Counted from the stretch's first letter, positions 39,893 through 51,043 are shown. The stretch: DNA of 64,000 nucleotides from Enterococcus pallens ATCC BAA-351 (GCF_000407485.1 NZ_ASWD01000004.1:1-64000); one strand, 5' to 3'. The notes: generated by a model from the sequence alone, not told the origin. Translations and numbers: made by a program.

Positions 39893-39898
39893 AGTATA
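39893..39898 (-). promoter_or_regulatory. thiT promoter (extended -10)
   Basis: TGCTATACT on the minus strand, with the -10 TATACT at 39893-39898, about 35 bp upstream of the TPP aptamer. The -35 is weak (TATGTA). Confidence 0.5.
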
Positions 39899-39928
39899 GC
39901 ACATTATTTCCTTTATACATACAACTAT

Positions 39929-40294
39929 TTAACGTGACACACGCTCTTGATCACCGTTAGGAGCAAGCGTGGTTACCTTCTTGATACGATCCACTGTCAG
40001 CATCTGCAGCTGATTATCTTGAGTACGAACAACTAAGGAATCATTTCCGATTGTCTTAGGCAGCCACCCAGATACTGTCTCGTATTTCTCTGGGTCTTTC
40101 TCACTACGCACTTGCAAAACAACTAAACTGTTATGTAGAGCAGCCAGTTTTAGTTGACTCATAATCGTTTGATTCGCCTGCTCTTGTGCTCGTTTATCAG
40201 CAGAATCATTTAGAAAATCAGACAAAAAACGGAAAGATGAACTGGAAAAGGCTTTTATTAAATTTTGCTTGGCTTTTTCAGGTATCTTTTTCAT
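39929..40294 (-). CDS. protein of unknown function
   Basis: A 121-residue basic soluble protein that I do not recognise. The N-terminal half is helical and charged. The C-terminal half (SLVVLQVRSE... VSGWLPKTIGNDSLVVRT... VDRIKKVTTL) looks like a small beta-barrel of the Sm/SH3/YolD-like kind, but that is a guess from residue pattern. The ATG has GGAGG upstream. It lies downstream of the phosphatase gene on the same strand, 64 bp apart. Confidence 0.7.
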   Translation of the reverse strand: MKKIPEKAKQNLIKAFSSSSFRFLSDFLNDSADKRAQEQANQTIMSQLKLAALHNSLVVLQVRSEKDPEKYETVSGWLPKTIGNDSLVVRTQDNQLQMLTVDRIKKVTTLAPNGDQERVSR

Positions 40295-40358
40295 GTCAGT
40301 TTCCTCCTTGGATGTACTCTGATTTTACTTAAATTTGGACAAAATTACAATAAAAAAA

Positions 40359-40817
40359 CTATTCTTCAAAAAAAGTTAACCAATAAGGCAGGCCTTCATT
40401 AATTAGTCGATACGTTTCATCGAAATCGCCTGTATACCAAGGGTCAGGAATACCTTGCCCTTCTTTTCCTGGTACAAGATCTAGATACAAATGAATCTTT
40501 TCTTGTGTACCTGCAGGAGCTAGTCTCAATAGATCCTCTACGTTCTCACGATCCATACCTATAACAACATCTGACTGGTAAAAATCTTCAGATGTAACTT
40601 GGCGTGCATACATGCCTTTCGTACTAATATTGTGAGCGTTCAGAATTTTTTGCGTCCCACGATGCGGAGGATTCCCTACCTCCCAGCGACTAGTTGCTGC
40701 CGAATCCACATGAAATTTTTCTGATTCCTCACGCTGATTAAACTGATCGCGAAATATAGCTTCTGCCATTGGTGAGCGGCAAATATTTCCCATACACACA
40801 AAAAGAATTGATTTCAT
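40359..40817 (-). CDS. low-molecular-weight protein tyrosine phosphatase
   Basis: The 152-residue protein has the phosphate-binding loop VCMGNICRS (C8-X5-R14) at the N-terminus and the general acid in DPWYTG (about Asp125). Family members dephosphorylate tyrosine residues in exopolysaccharide and stress control. No tyrosine kinase is nearby, so the substrate is unknown. The ATG has GGAGGC upstream. Divergent from the 2-hydroxyacid dehydrogenase gene. Confidence 0.94.
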   Translation of the reverse strand: MKSILFVCMGNICRSPMAEAIFRDQFNQREESEKFHVDSAATSRWEVGNPPHRGTQKILNAHNISTKGMYARQVTSEDFYQSDVVIGMDRENVEDLLRLAPAGTQEKIHLYLDLVPGKEGQGIPDPWYTGDFDETYRLINEGLPYWLTFFEE

Positions 40818-40887
40818 TAGATTGCCTCCTTCGAGCTAAAAAAATAATTTCATGCTATATTCTATACATAGAAACGAGGTTGATACT

Positions 40888-41862
40888 ATGAGTCATATTT
40901 TTCTTTCTGCCAAAATCCCCACAATTGGCACTAAATTGCTAGATGAAGCACACCTAGATTATGAAGTTTTTGAAGATAAAGGGGTGATTTCTAAGGAAGA
41001 ACTTTTGAAAAAGGTTCAGGATTGCCAAGTATTGATTTGTCCCCTGTCAACAACTGTAGATCGAGAGGTCATTAATCAGGCTCCTCATTTGCGTTTAATC
41101 GCGAACTTTGGTGCTGGCTTTAATAATATTGATACTGCTTATGCAAAAGAGAAGAACATTTATGTAACAAATACACCCGTTGTCTCAACCAATGCAACAG
41201 CTGAGCTTACTGCCGGCTTAATAATTGCCTTGTCTAGACGTATTGTTGAAGGTGATCGATTAATGCATGGAGTCGGATTCGATGGCTGGGCTCCCCTATT
41301 CTTTTTGGGCCATGAACTAAAAGGAAAGACTCTAGGCATCATTGGCATGGGACAAATTGGCCAATCGCTGGCAGAGAAGATGAAAGCTTTTGGCATGAAG
41401 ATCATTTATAGCCAAAGACATCAGTTACCCGCCGAACAGGAAAAAGCTCTTCATGCACAATTTCGTACACAAGAGGAAGTAATTCAACAATCAGATATTC
41501 TTTCCTTGCATGCTCCACTAACAGATGAAACCCATCATCTATTAAATTATCAGGCCTTTGAACAAATGAAAAATTCCGCTTTTGTTATTAACGCTGCGCG
41601 TGGCCCATTGATTGATGAAGAGGAGCTCGTTCAAGCCTTAACCCAACAGCAAATTGCTGGTGCGGCGCTTGATGTTTACGAATTTGAACCTGAAGTAACA
41701 ATGGCTTTAAAACAATTTGATAACGTCATTTTAACTCCACACATTGGTAACGCTAGTGTAGAGGCACGTGATCAAATGGCCGAAATCGTCGTAAAAAACG
41801 CCATTGCCTGCCTTCAGAAAAAGCCTTTAAACTATATTGTTAACGGCTTATCTCAAGATTGA
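40888..41862 (+). CDS. D-isomer-specific 2-hydroxyacid dehydrogenase
   Basis: NAD-dependent reductase of 324 residues. Rossmann motif GMGQIGQSLAEKMKAFG, substrate Arg in NAARG, Glu in the EFEPE region, and active-site His in LTPHIGNAS. The frame runs 12 codons further up, but GAGG precedes ATG 40888 at the right distance. An extended -10 (TGCTATATT, -10 at 40856-40861) lies upstream. The substrate (glyoxylate, hydroxypyruvate or a branched 2-oxoacid) is not fixed by sequence. Its last 10 bp overlap the convergent TetR gene. Confidence 0.9.
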   Translation: MSHIFLSAKIPTIGTKLLDEAHLDYEVFEDKGVISKEELLKKVQDCQVLICPLSTTVDREVINQAPHLRLIANFGAGFNNIDTAYAKEKNIYVTNTPVVSTNATAELTAGLIIALSRRIVEGDRLMHGVGFDGWAPLFFLGHELKGKTLGIIGMGQIGQSLAEKMKAFGMKIIYSQRHQLPAEQEKALHAQFRTQEEVIQQSDILSLHAPLTDETHHLLNYQAFEQMKNSAFVINAARGPLIDEEELVQALTQQQIAGAALDVYEFEPEVTMALKQFDNVILTPHIGNASVEARDQMAEIVVKNAIACLQKKPLNYIVNGLSQD

Positions 41863-42422
41863 TCCTGTTCATATAAACGATAAGCAAAAAACTCAATGTC
41901 CTTAGCAAATCGAAACAGCTGAGCCGCAATAGCGATCGGCTGTTCTTTTGCGTCAGCCAACAACCAATCCGTTAAAATTCCACCACAGCCATAAGCTAAA
42001 AATCGTGCATAAAAATCCTTGTCAGTATTAGACAATACACCTTCCTGATCGACATCTTCAAACAATCGAATAAACAGGCCTTTTGCCAATCCAATGAATT
42101 CTTTGGATAAAACCTCTGGATCAGCTTGTACGGTATTTAAATAAAACTGGTGAAAGTGCTGCATCTCTTTTAGCATCCTTAGCACTGCTTCTTCCCAATT
42201 TTCAATCGTTAATCCAGAGGACATTAGATAATTTAATCCACATTGATAGTAGGCATAACGCAACAATGCTTGTTTATCTTTAAAATGATAATAGAAGTTT
42301 TGACGATTTACATCAGCTGCCTGACTAATCTCTTGTACTGTGAGTTTTTCAAAAGGACGAGTAGAGCATAGCTGAACCAACGCATGAACTAGCTGTTCTT
42401 TGGCTCGATTGTTTACCGCCAT
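41853..42422 (-). CDS. TetR/AcrR-family transcriptional regulator (DhaS-like)
   Basis: A 189-residue protein with an N-terminal helix-turn-helix (LTVQEISQAADVNRQNFYYHFKDKQAL, about 24-50) and a helical ligand domain. Target genes are not evident; it lies 10 bp upstream of ruvB and converges on the dehydrogenase gene. The ATG has GAGGTGG upstream. Confidence 0.9.
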   Translation of the reverse strand: MAVNNRAKEQLVHALVQLCSTRPFEKLTVQEISQAADVNRQNFYYHFKDKQALLRYAYYQCGLNYLMSSGLTIENWEEAVLRMLKEMQHFHQFYLNTVQADPEVLSKEFIGLAKGLFIRLFEDVDQEGVLSNTDKDFYARFLAYGCGGILTDWLLADAKEQPIAIAAQLFRFAKDIEFFAYRLYEQDQS

Positions 42423-42432
42423 ATGTCCACCT

Positions 42433-43440
42433 CTATTCTATCGGATTGGTAGGGTAATTAAAATGTTCGTAAGCCATTGGTGTAACCATACGTCCCCGCG
42501 GCGTTCGCTTCATGAAGCCTTTTTGAATTAAATACGGTTCATACATATCCTCTACTGTTTCACGTTCCTCGCCAATGTTCACAGCTAAAGTACTCAAACC
42601 AACTGGGCCACCACCGTATAGTTCGATCATGGTGCGTAACAGCTTTTGGTCCACGTAGTCTAAACCAGCCTGATCTACTTGCAAAAGACGCAAGGCCTGA
42701 TCAGCAATCGAACGATCAATCACACCGTTGGATTGTACCTGAGCAAAGTCGCGAATCCGCTTCAGCAGACGATTGGCAATCCGGGGAGTTCCCCTTGAGC
42801 GTCGAGCAATCTCTACTGCACCTTCTTCAACAATTTCTGTCGCAAAAATGTCAGCTGAACGCAAAACAATTTCTCGCAAATCATCTTCTGCATAATATTC
42901 CATATGAGAAATAATTCCAAAGCGATCACGTAATGGTGCTGAGAGCATGCCTGCTCGTGTTGTAGCTCCCACCAAAGTAAATGGCGGTAAGGGAAAATGC
43001 ACAGGATGAGCTGTCGCTCCTTGCCCTACCATGATGTCAACGTAGTAATCCTCCATTGCTGAATACAAAGTTTCTTCAGCTACTCGAGGCAAGCGATGGA
43101 TTTCATCAATAAACAAAACATCTCCTGGTTCTAATTCATTAAGAATTGCTACCAGATCCCCTGGACGCTCTATTGCTGGTCCGCTGGTGGTTCGAATCTT
43201 TACATCCATCTCATTAGCGATAACCATAGCCATAGTTGTTTTCCCTAAACCAGGTGGTCCATAAAGCAAAACGTGATCCAATGCTTCTTCACGGTTTTTT
43301 GCTGCCTCAATATATATTTTGAGCTCCATCTTTACTTTGTCCTGACCAATATATTGCGAGAGAAACTGTGGTCGCAAAGATTTTTCGATGTTCTTTTCTA
43401 ATTCATCTGCCTCTGGCGATAAAATGCGTTCTTCTTCCAA
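42433..43440 (-). CDS. ruvB: Holliday junction branch migration helicase RuvB
   Basis: AAA+ motor of the RuvABC resolvasome, 335 residues. Walker [10 protein letters not shown], Walker [10 protein letters not shown], sensor 1 GATTRAG, arginine finger region RDRFG, and a C-terminal winged helix ending in TPRGR. The start is TTG (43438-43440) with GGAGGAGGG close upstream. It follows ruvA by 45 bp. Confidence 0.98.
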   Translation of the reverse strand: MEEERILSPEADELEKNIEKSLRPQFLSQYIGQDKVKMELKIYIEAAKNREEALDHVLLYGPPGLGKTTMAMVIANEMDVKIRTTSGPAIERPGDLVAILNELEPGDVLFIDEIHRLPRVAEETLYSAMEDYYVDIMVGQGATAHPVHFPLPPFTLVGATTRAGMLSAPLRDRFGIISHMEYYAEDDLREIVLRSADIFATEIVEEGAVEIARRSRGTPRIANRLLKRIRDFAQVQSNGVIDRSIADQALRLLQVDQAGLDYVDQKLLRTMIELYGGGPVGLSTLAVNIGEERETVEDMYEPYLIQKGFMKRTPRGRMVTPMAYEHFNYPTNPIE

Positions 43441-43485
43441 GATGCCCTCCTCCTTCTACAAGAATTTTTTTCAGACGTGTCAACA

Positions 43486-44079
43486 TTACTTTTTCATCAT
43501 AAGTTTTAACGCTGCACGCAAGTATTCATCCGTACTTTGATAGGTCTCTTTCGCCAGAGCCTTTTCCACCCGTTTTATTTCTTTTGGACTGTATCCTAAC
43601 GCTTGTAACGCTTCGATCGCTTCTTCTAAGGCGTTATCGTCATTTCCTTGATTAAATAAGGACATTGGATTTTCAACCAGCTCAGCCAATTTGCCTTTTA
43701 AATCCAATACCATTTGCTGTGCCGTCTTTTTCCCTACTCCTGGGAACTTCGTTAAATAAGTAACATCTCCTGCCTCAATAGCCTGAATCAAGCCTTGATG
43801 ATCTTCATTAGCCATAATTGCTAAGCCGCTTTTAGGGCCGATTCCTGAAACAGATAATAAACGTAAAAATAATTGCTTCTCAGCCAATGTCTCAAAGCCA
43901 TAAAGAGCATGAGAATCCTCTCGAATGATCTGCTGGACATAAATAGTAATCGTCTGCTCTAATTTACTGCTGTAACGATATGGATTGCCTAATGCGATCT
44001 GATAGCCAATTCCTTGCACATCTATGACCACGTAGGCTGGACTGATGTATGTAAGTTTACCTGTAATATATTCGTACAT
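43486..44079 (-). CDS. ruvA: Holliday junction DNA helicase RuvA
   Basis: Tetrameric junction-binding subunit, 197 residues. N-terminal OB fold ([20 protein letters not shown]), central helix-hairpin-helix motifs ([13 protein letters not shown] and [15 protein letters not shown]), and a flexible acidic linker before domain III that contacts RuvB. The start is ATG 44077-44079 with AAAGGA upstream; the ten-codon upstream extension is not used by the family. Confidence 0.97.
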   Translation of the reverse strand: MYEYITGKLTYISPAYVVIDVQGIGYQIALGNPYRYSSKLEQTITIYVQQIIREDSHALYGFETLAEKQLFLRLLSVSGIGPKSGLAIMANEDHQGLIQAIEAGDVTYLTKFPGVGKKTAQQMVLDLKGKLAELVENPMSLFNQGNDDNALEEAIEALQALGYSPKEIKRVEKALAKETYQSTDEYLRAALKLMMKK

Positions 44080-44133
44080 GTCTTTTCCTTTCTGCACATA
44101 TGTTCTCATTATTTTAGCACAAATGAGCGAGAC

Positions 44134-44164
44134 AAAAAAGACCGGGTCTGTTAACCCGATCTTT
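44134..44164 (-). terminator. intrinsic terminator of msrB
   Basis: The minus strand reads AAGATCGGGT, a short loop, ACCCGGTCTT and then T4: a ten-bp stem with one G-T pair. It separates the mutSL-maf-msrB run from ruvAB. Confidence 0.88.
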
Positions 44165-44592
44165 TATTCTACTTCATTTTTGTATTCGCCGTATCCTTGT
44201 GCATCCATTTCTTCAAACGGAATAAAACGCAAGGCTGCGGAATTAATACAGTAGCGCAGTCCACCTTTGTCTGCAGGACCATCAGTAAAAACGTGGCCCA
44301 AATGCGAATCGGCTTGTTTGCTGCGAACTTCTACTCGATGCATGCCATGAGAAAAATCAGCTTTTTCTTTTACGCCACGTTTTTCCAGCGGCTTAGAGAA
44401 GGCCGGCCAGCCACAGCCTGCATCATACTTATCACTAGATGAAAAGAGTGGTTCTCCACTAACTATATCTACGTAAATCCCTTTTTTATAAAAATTGTCA
44501 TACTTGCCGGTAAAAGGTCGTTCGGTAGCATTTTCCTGCGTGACTGCATATTCTACCGGCGAAAGCTTTTTCTTGATATCTTCTTGTTCCAT
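44164..44592 (-). CDS. msrB: peptide-methionine (R)-S-oxide reductase MsrB
   Basis: Repairs oxidised methionine. The 142 residues carry [17 protein letters not shown] and the catalytic Cys115 in GLRYCIN. The CXXC zinc pairs found in many MsrB are absent, and the protein is a stand-alone MsrB rather than an MsrAB fusion. The ATG has a GGAG Shine-Dalgarno about 11 bases upstream. Confidence 0.96.
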   Translation of the reverse strand: MEQEDIKKKLSPVEYAVTQENATERPFTGKYDNFYKKGIYVDIVSGEPLFSSSDKYDAGCGWPAFSKPLEKRGVKEKADFSHGMHRVEVRSKQADSHLGHVFTDGPADKGGLRYCINSAALRFIPFEEMDAQGYGEYKNEVE

Positions 44593-44654
44593 CTTTCATC
44601 ACGCTCCTCTACATACATAGTAAGAGGTACAGTTGAAAAAGACGAATTCTTTGC

Positions 44655-45212
44655 TTAAAAAGAAAAGCTTTTTAACATTTGGTTTACTTTTCCAACAGGA
44701 AAGCCGACGATGCTGTAATAGTCGCCTTCTATTTTTTCAACAAAAACACCCGCTTGATGTTGGATACCATAAGCTCCAGCCTTATCCTTATAATCACCTG
44801 TATCTAAATAATTTTCGATTTCATCTTCAGTTAGAGCATAAAAGGTAACTACTGCCGAGGTTAAAGCTTCCTCTACTTGATTACCTTGACGCAAAACCAC
44901 AGATGTATAAACGACGTGACTGCCACCGTTCATTGCTTCCAGCATTTCATAAGCTTGCTGGCGATTCTTAGGCTTACCCAAAATTTTATCTTCTAGTACA
45001 ACAACCGTATCCGAAGCAATTATCAAATCTTCAGGATGGTTTTCAGCAATAACCGCCGCTTTCTGTCGAGCCATTTCCTGTACATATTCTTTTGGTGTAT
45101 GCTCTGCTTTAATTTCTTCGTCTACATCTGCTGGTTGAATAGTGAATTCTGGAATCAACCAGGACAGCAGTTCTTTTCGGCGAGGCGATTGTGAAGCTAA
45201 TATAACTGCCAT
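44655..45212 (-). CDS. maf: Maf-family nucleotide pyrophosphatase
   Basis: House-cleaning enzyme hydrolysing dTTP/UTP and modified nucleotides, linked to septum control in Bacillus. The 185 residues open with the family motif LASQSPRRKELL and contain SDTVV and the GAYGIQ motif. The ATG has AGGAGG upstream. It lies 14 bp after mutL. Confidence 0.95.
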   Translation of the reverse strand: MAVILASQSPRRKELLSWLIPEFTIQPADVDEEIKAEHTPKEYVQEMARQKAAVIAENHPEDLIIASDTVVVLEDKILGKPKNRQQAYEMLEAMNGGSHVVYTSVVLRQGNQVEEALTSAVVTFYALTEDEIENYLDTGDYKDKAGAYGIQHQAGVFVEKIEGDYYSIVGFPVGKVNQMLKSFSF

Positions 45213-45226
45213 GTCAGTTCCTCCTA

Positions 45227-47266
45227 CTAGTGCGGATCTTGAATTCGTTTAAATAAGTGTTCCATATCACTGTTACTGAAATGAATCAGTACTGGACGAC
45301 CATGAGGACAATTAAAGGGATTTTCACATTCAGCTAAATCCGTTAACAATACGCGAGCCTGTGCTTCATTTAAATGATGGTTTGCTTTGATGGAACGTTT
45401 GCAGCTCATCATAATTGCCGTTGCTTCTCGGAATTTCTTCACACTAACTGATCCGGTAATTAGAAGCATATCGATCATCTCACGAATAGTACTTTCTTCT
45501 TGTCCTGCCGGATACCAAGTGGGATGCGCACGTACAATAAAGCTGTTTGGCCCAAATTCTTCTAAATAGATACCGACCTCTTCTAATAATTCCTTTTGTT
45601 CCTTCAGCTTAATAGCATCATTGCTAGGATAATCTAAGACAAAAGGTACCAGCAGCTCTTGTAAATCATTGGATACATCGCCAATTTTTTCCCGGAAATA
45701 CTCATACTTAATCCGTTCCTGAGCAGCATGCTGATCCACAATGTATAAGCCATCTTTACTTTGAGCAAATAGATAGGTGCCATGCATTTGGCCAAAATAT
45801 TCCAGCATTGGAAAGCGTTCCTTTGGCTGTTCGTGAGTCAACTTATCGATAGCTTTTTCCACTTCACGTTCACCAGACAACGTACTTAAATCAAACTCAG
45901 GATGTTCTGCTGCTTCCCGCAGCTCTTCAGCCTTTTCATTAACCGTTAATTCTTCTGAAAAATCTGCTGGAGCTTCTGCAGTAATAGCAGACTCTATATT
46001 TGTTTCAGTCTCAGGCTCAGGTACTGAAAAACTTCCTGATGATTCCTCCACAACTGAAACAGGCGCTTTATCCGATGACTCAATTATCTTTTTCCCGATT
46101 GTCGAAGAAGCTTCTGCTTCTTCTCGAGGTTCAACGTGGAAACGGCCAGTTTCCGGATTAAAAGTCAAGCCGCTCTTCTTACCCGTCGGTTGCTCCAAAG
46201 CCAAGTCTAGTTGTTGGGACTTAGCTGTTTCAACTTTACGTTTAAAGCTAGGTGATTCACCTGCATCAGGAATCAAGTTTACCTGACGTAGGCTATCAGC
46301 GATGGTTTGACTGATTAACGCCATTAATTCTTTTTCCTTCGACAGGCGAACTTCTTGCTTAGTAGGGTGGACATTCACATCTACCAGTAGAGGATCCATT
46401 TCAATTTCAATTACCGCTATCGGAAAACGCCCCACCATCAGCTTCGATTGATAGCCGTTCACGATGGCTTTATTTAAGGCAAAGTTTTTAATATACCGAC
46501 CGTTGATAATAATTGAAAGATAATTTCGGCTAGCTCGGGTAACCTCTGGCAGCGAAATATATCCCTTCAAAGCGAAATCTAGATCCTGAGCAGTAATTTC
46601 CAGCATTTTTTTTGCAACACTGATTCCATAGATACCAGCAACTGCCTGTTTTAAATCACCATTACCGCTGGTGGCCAGCATTTTATGTCCGTCATGAACC
46701 AATCGAAACGCTACTTTGGGATGACTTAATGCCATCCGGTTCACAATATCACCGATATTTGCTAATTCCGTTTGCAGACTTTTAACGTATTTTAATCGGG
46801 CTGGAGTATTAAAGAATAAATTCTCAACGGTAATCTTTGTCCCTACTCGCAAAGCAGTTGGACGATTTTCTTCAATTCTTCCACCTTTAAGCCACAAGTA
46901 TGAACCTTGCTTTTCATCGGCAGTAGCTGTCTCAATGGTTAATTCCGAGACAGAAGCAATTGAAGGCAAGGCTTCACCACGGAAACCTAGCGTTCGAATG
47001 CGGAAAAGATCATCGCGATTATGAATTTTGCTAGTCGCATGGCGCTTAAAGGCATTCTTAACATCATCCTGGGCAATCCCTTCACCGTTGTCGACCACCT
47101 GAATTTTTTTCAAACCAGCTTCTTCAATTAGTATATCGATTTGAGTTGCATGGGCATCGATGGCATTTTCCACTAACTCTTTTACCACTGACGCCGGCCG
47201 CTCAACTACTTCACCAGCGGCGATCTGATTGGCTAGACGTTCGGATAACTCTTGGATTTTCCCCAT
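45227..47266 (-). CDS. mutL: DNA mismatch repair protein MutL
   Basis: ATP-dependent matchmaker of mismatch repair, 679 residues. N-terminal GHKL ATPase motifs are clear: [24 protein letters not shown]-type ([13 protein letters not shown]) and [13 protein letters not shown] Pro/Glu/Ser-rich linker (about 355-480) leads to the C-terminal dimerisation domain with the QHAAQERI and CPHGRP motifs. The start is ATG 47264-47266 with GAGGAGGG upstream, five codons inside the longest frame. It follows mutS directly. Confidence 0.97.
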   Translation of the reverse strand: MGKIQELSERLANQIAAGEVVERPASVVKELVENAIDAHATQIDILIEEAGLKKIQVVDNGEGIAQDDVKNAFKRHATSKIHNRDDLFRIRTLGFRGEALPSIASVSELTIETATADEKQGSYLWLKGGRIEENRPTALRVGTKITVENLFFNTPARLKYVKSLQTELANIGDIVNRMALSHPKVAFRLVHDGHKMLATSGNGDLKQAVAGIYGISVAKKMLEITAQDLDFALKGYISLPEVTRASRNYLSIIINGRYIKNFALNKAIVNGYQSKLMVGRFPIAVIEIEMDPLLVDVNVHPTKQEVRLSKEKELMALISQTIADSLRQVNLIPDAGESPSFKRKVETAKSQQLDLALEQPTGKKSGLTFNPETGRFHVEPREEAEASSTIGKKIIESSDKAPVSVVEESSGSFSVPEPETETNIESAITAEAPADFSEELTVNEKAEELREAAEHPEFDLSTLSGEREVEKAIDKLTHEQPKERFPMLEYFGQMHGTYLFAQSKDGLYIVDQHAAQERIKYEYFREKIGDVSNDLQELLVPFVLDYPSNDAIKLKEQKELLEEVGIYLEEFGPNSFIVRAHPTWYPAGQEESTIREMIDMLLITGSVSVKKFREATAIMMSCKRSIKANHHLNEAQARVLLTDLAECENPFNCPHGRPVLIHFSNSDMEHLFKRIQDPH

Positions 47267-47284
47267 CGTATCCCTCCTCATTAA

Positions 47285-49840
47285 TTAGATATGTTTTTGT
47301 AATTCATAAAGCAAGTTTAACGCGTCCATTGGTGTCATTTCCAGTAAATTGGCTTTCTTCAACCGATCAATTACACCTAATTCCGCTGTTGAAACTTCAT
47401 TAAATAAGGAAAGCTGTTCATTTTCCTCTTGAACTACCTCAACTTGCGGTGCTGGACTTTCGGCTTCTAATGCAGTTAAAATGGTTGCTGCTCGAGAAAG
47501 CAATTCTGTCGGCATACCAGCAATTTTAGCAACGTGAATTCCGTAGCTTTTATCAGCTGGACCATCCATCAATTTATGCAAAAAGACAACTTCTCCATTT
47601 TGCTCAACCGCACCGACATGGACATTCTTTAATTCTGTTAATTGTTCTTCCAATACAGTTAATTCATGGTAGTGGGTAGAGAACAACGTTTTAGCTTTTA
47701 CCGTCTTATGAATATATTCAATGATTGCTTGGGCCAAAGCCATCCCGTCATAGGTGGCAGTTCCTCGACCCAATTCATCAAAGAGGATTAAGCTATTAGG
47801 GGTCGCATGACGCAAAGCTTGATTAGCCTCCATCATTTCCACCATAAAAGTAGATTGTCCCGCGATTAAGTCGTCACTAGCCCCAATCCGAGTAAATATT
47901 TGGTCGAAAATCGGCATTTCGGCACTTTCGGCTGGTACGAAGCAGCCCATTTGGGTCATAATAACCATCAAAGCCAATTGACGCATATAAGTACTCTTAC
48001 CTGACATATTCGGACCAGTGATCAACAGGATCATTTCATCTGGATTCATATGAACACTGTTAGGGATATATTCTTGATGACCTAAAACTTTTTCTACAAC
48101 TGGGTGCCGGCCATCCTTAATCTGCAGATTGTGGCTGTTCGCCTTAATTTCCGGTTGAATGTATTGGTAACGTTCGCTGACAGTAGCAAAGCTTTGCAGT
48201 ACATCGGTGGCACTTAAACTTTTCGCCAACTTTTGTAATCGGGTGATCGCCTTTTTCACTTCATCCCGGACTGCCAAAAATAGATTGTATTCTAAAGCGA
48301 CTGATTTTTCCTCCGCTTCCAAAATCAATGTTTCTAATTTTTTCAACTCAGGAGTGATAAAACGTTCGGCATTAGTTAAGGTTTGCTTGCGTTCGTATTT
48401 GCCTTCTTCCAAGTTAGCCAGATTAGCTTTGGTGATTTCGATATAGTAGCCGAAAACACGATTATAGCCGACTTTCAAGGTTTTAATCCCTGTTGCTGCT
48501 CGCTCTCTTGCTTCTAATTCAGCCAACCAAGTTTTCCCGTTTCTCATCGCCTCACGGTATTCATCTAGTTTTTCATTATATCCATCTTTGATGACATTGC
48601 CTTCTGTGATTTGCAGCGGCGCATCTTCATTAATAGCCTGATCAATCAATTCAACCAGGTCATTCATCGGCTCCATGTCTACTAATAGGTCGTTCCATTC
48701 ACCTTGATTGATTCCCTGAAGCAGCTCGCGAATCCGCGGAACTTGGGCTAGTGATGTTTTTAATTGAATTAAATCACGACCGTTCACACTTCCAAATGCA
48801 ACTCGGCCTGCCAGACGTTCCAAATCATAAACTCTCGTCAGTGTTTCGTTTAAATCCATCCGTTCGAAATACGCATTCAACAAAGAAGCCACCATTGCTT
48901 GGCGTGCCTGAATTTGACGCTTTTGGATCAATGGACGATCAATCCATTGCTTCAATAAACGGCCACCCATTGCAGTCTTTGTTTCATCTAATAACCATAA
49001 TAAGGTTCCTTGTTTTTTACCAGTCCGAATGGAACGAGTTAACTCTAAGTTAGTTTTTGAGAAGTAATCCAGCTTCAAGAAGTGCTCAGGCTGATATTCC
49101 TCAGCTTTTTGAATATGGCCTAAACTACGTTTCTGAGTGACCGCTAAATAAGTTAACAGTTTTCCTGTAGCTTCTCTTTCCAAGGGCTGTTCAATGTCAG
49201 CTGTTAAAAAGCTAAATTCTGCATTATCTTCAATCGTCTCTTGAGTTGAAAAGACTAAACCTAAGCGTTCACCTAAGTTCTTTTGGAGGTCAGCTGGAAT
49301 CTCACTTCCTAAAATTAGTTCCTTTGTTTGCAAAGCCGTAGCTTCGTTCATCACGGCTTCTTCATCCTGCAGCAAAGCCGTCTTTAATTCACCAGTCGAA
49401 AGATCGGCATAAGCAAAACCAAATTGCTGACCAGATTGAACTACAGCTGTTAAGAAGTTATTGGCTTTGGCGTCAATTCCCTTGCCTTCCATCAACGTTC
49501 CTGGAGTAATTAACTGAACTACTTCCCGCTTCACCATGCCTTTGGCTTCTTTAGGATCTTCCATTTGTTCACAGATTGCTACCTTGTAGCCTTGTTCCAC
49601 CAAGGTATCAATATAACCTTGTGCAGAATGATGAGGAACTCCGCACATTGGAATAGGCTCCTCCGCATTGCGGTTGCGGCTGGTTAAGGTCAGCTCTAAC
49701 AGCTGAGCCACTTGAACAGCATCTTCATAGAATAATTCATAAAAATCGCCTAAGCGATAAAACAAGAAGGCATCCTTGTATTGATTTTTGATGGCTAAAT
49801 ATTGTTCCATCATTGGGGTATTTTTAGTTTTCTGAGGCAT
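47285..49840 (-). CDS. mutS: DNA mismatch repair protein MutS
   Basis: Mismatch-recognition ATPase, 851 residues. The mismatch-binding phenylalanine-glutamate region is [15 protein letters not shown] at about residues 28-42. The C-terminal ATPase has Walker [10 protein letters not shown], Walker [14 protein letters not shown] and the ST(H)YHEL motif. The ATG overlaps the ylbF stop (TAATG). GGAGGAG lies upstream. Confidence 0.98.
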   Translation of the reverse strand: MPQKTKNTPMMEQYLAIKNQYKDAFLFYRLGDFYELFYEDAVQVAQLLELTLTSRNRNAEEPIPMCGVPHHSAQGYIDTLVEQGYKVAICEQMEDPKEAKGMVKREVVQLITPGTLMEGKGIDAKANNFLTAVVQSGQQFGFAYADLSTGELKTALLQDEEAVMNEATALQTKELILGSEIPADLQKNLGERLGLVFSTQETIEDNAEFSFLTADIEQPLEREATGKLLTYLAVTQKRSLGHIQKAEEYQPEHFLKLDYFSKTNLELTRSIRTGKKQGTLLWLLDETKTAMGGRLLKQWIDRPLIQKRQIQARQAMVASLLNAYFERMDLNETLTRVYDLERLAGRVAFGSVNGRDLIQLKTSLAQVPRIRELLQGINQGEWNDLLVDMEPMNDLVELIDQAINEDAPLQITEGNVIKDGYNEKLDEYREAMRNGKTWLAELEARERAATGIKTLKVGYNRVFGYYIEITKANLANLEEGKYERKQTLTNAERFITPELKKLETLILEAEEKSVALEYNLFLAVRDEVKKAITRLQKLAKSLSATDVLQSFATVSERYQYIQPEIKANSHNLQIKDGRHPVVEKVLGHQEYIPNSVHMNPDEMILLITGPNMSGKSTYMRQLALMVIMTQMGCFVPAESAEMPIFDQIFTRIGASDDLIAGQSTFMVEMMEANQALRHATPNSLILFDELGRGTATYDGMALAQAIIEYIHKTVKAKTLFSTHYHELTVLEEQLTELKNVHVGAVEQNGEVVFLHKLMDGPADKSYGIHVAKIAGMPTELLSRAATILTALEAESPAPQVEVVQEENEQLSLFNEVSTAELGVIDRLKKANLLEMTPMDALNLLYELQKHI

Positions 49841-50202
49841 TATTGCTCCTCCTCTAGCGCTTGATTAATTTCGGTTTGAATCATTGATGTTAGATGGTGC
49901 AACAGATCGTTAGCTTCTCCTAATTGTTCACGGTAAGCTGTTACTAATGGATGCTGATTCAGCTGATCTGTTAAGGAATCTGCTTGTTTTAACGCTTCTT
50001 TTTCAGCAGCTGGCTTGCCATAGTGGGCAAATTGCACGGCATCCTTTTGGGCCTGCTGAATTTCTTCTTGCAGCGTATGTAAAGACGTGTTCTCGTCTAC
50101 CCGCGCTTTAAGCGTTTGATAGCGTCGAATCACGTCATTTTCGGCCAATAGATTGGTTAAATCGGCTAATGCTTGTTGAATTTCAGTTTCGTTTTCTAAA
50201 AT
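49840..50202 (-). CDS. YlbF/YmcA family regulator, probable ATT start
   Basis: Helical protein of the YlbF/YmcA family, whose Bacillus members form an Fe-S complex that promotes RNA processing by RNase Y. I see 120 residues if translation begins at ATT 50200-50202, nine bases after AGGAG. The only ordinary start, TTG 50146-50148, would discard 18 well-formed codons and has no Shine-Dalgarno. There is no in-frame ATG, GTG or TTG between. It sits between ymdB and mutS, the conserved location. Confidence 0.8.
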   Translation of the reverse strand: MLENETEIQQALADLTNLLAENDVIRRYQTLKARVDENTSLHTLQEEIQQAQKDAVQFAHYGKPAAEKEALKQADSLTDQLNQHPLVTAYREQLGEANDLLHHLTSMIQTEINQALEEEQ

Positions 50203-50214
50203 GACGTTTCACTC

Positions 50215-51009
50215 CTATTCACGAAACGGACGATCATCACTAATCTGAACTGCTTCAATCTTTTGAGCTAATCCATGTTTATCCAGATCGATTACACAAG
50301 CAGACAGCAGTGAACGTCCACTTTCGATTACTTCAAAACGCTGTGGCAGGGCGGTTAAAAATTTCTCCATCACAGGTTCCTTTTTCATTCCTAAAATGCC
50401 ATCATAAGGGCCGGTCATCCCTACGTCAGTCATATAGGCAGTTCCTTTAGGCAAAATACGCGAATCATTAGTTTGAACATGGGTGTGTGTTCCAACTACC
50501 GCAGATACTCGACCATCTAAATACCAGCCCATCGCCTGTTTTTCGCTAGTTGTTTCTCCATGAAAGTCCACAAAAATGAACGGCGTACGCGCACGCGCCT
50601 CAGCAATCAACTGATCGGCCTTGCGAAATGGATCATCCAAATCTACCATAAATGAGCGAGCTTGCAAATTGATAATCGCGATTTCCTCAGTATTTATTTT
50701 GACAAAGACCATTCCTTGTCCAGCTGTTCCTTCAGGAAAATTGGCTGGCCGCACCATTTTTTTAGCATCTTGAATAAACTCAAAAATTGCTTTGTTATCC
50801 CATGTGTGATTTCCCATAGTGACAATATCTACACCATCTTGCAAAAATCCTTTATAAATCTTCTCAGTAATCCCACGACCAGCTGCTGCGTTTTCACCGT
50901 TGACGATTGTCAACTGCGGGTGATATTTTTTTTTCAACCGCGGCAAATAATCACTGACCATCTTTCGCCCCAACGAGCCAACAACATCCCCTACAAATAA
51001 TAACCGCAC
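50215..51009 (-). CDS. ymdB: YmdB-family metallophosphoesterase
   Basis: Cyclic-nucleotide phosphodiesterase family; Bacillus YmdB affects biofilm and motility. The 264 residues show metal-site motifs DVVGSLG, NGENAAAG, MGNHTWDN, DFHGETTSEK and GTHTHVQT. The start is GTG (51007-51009) with AAGGGG upstream. First gene of the ymdB-ylbF-mutS-mutL-maf-msrB run. Confidence 0.95.
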   Translation of the reverse strand: MRLLFVGDVVGSLGRKMVSDYLPRLKKKYHPQLTIVNGENAAAGRGITEKIYKGFLQDGVDIVTMGNHTWDNKAIFEFIQDAKKMVRPANFPEGTAGQGMVFVKINTEEIAIINLQARSFMVDLDDPFRKADQLIAEARARTPFIFVDFHGETTSEKQAMGWYLDGRVSAVVGTHTHVQTNDSRILPKGTAYMTDVGMTGPYDGILGMKKEPVMEKFLTALPQRFEVIESGRSLLSACVIDLDKHGLAQKIEAVQISDDRPFRE

Positions 51010-51043
51010 ACTTTTTCCCCTTCTCTAGTTAACATCTTGTACT

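Noticed and set aside
50662-51000. 112-codon plus-strand open frame opposite ymdB
   Set aside because: Fully antisense to a conserved metallophosphoesterase and without start signals.
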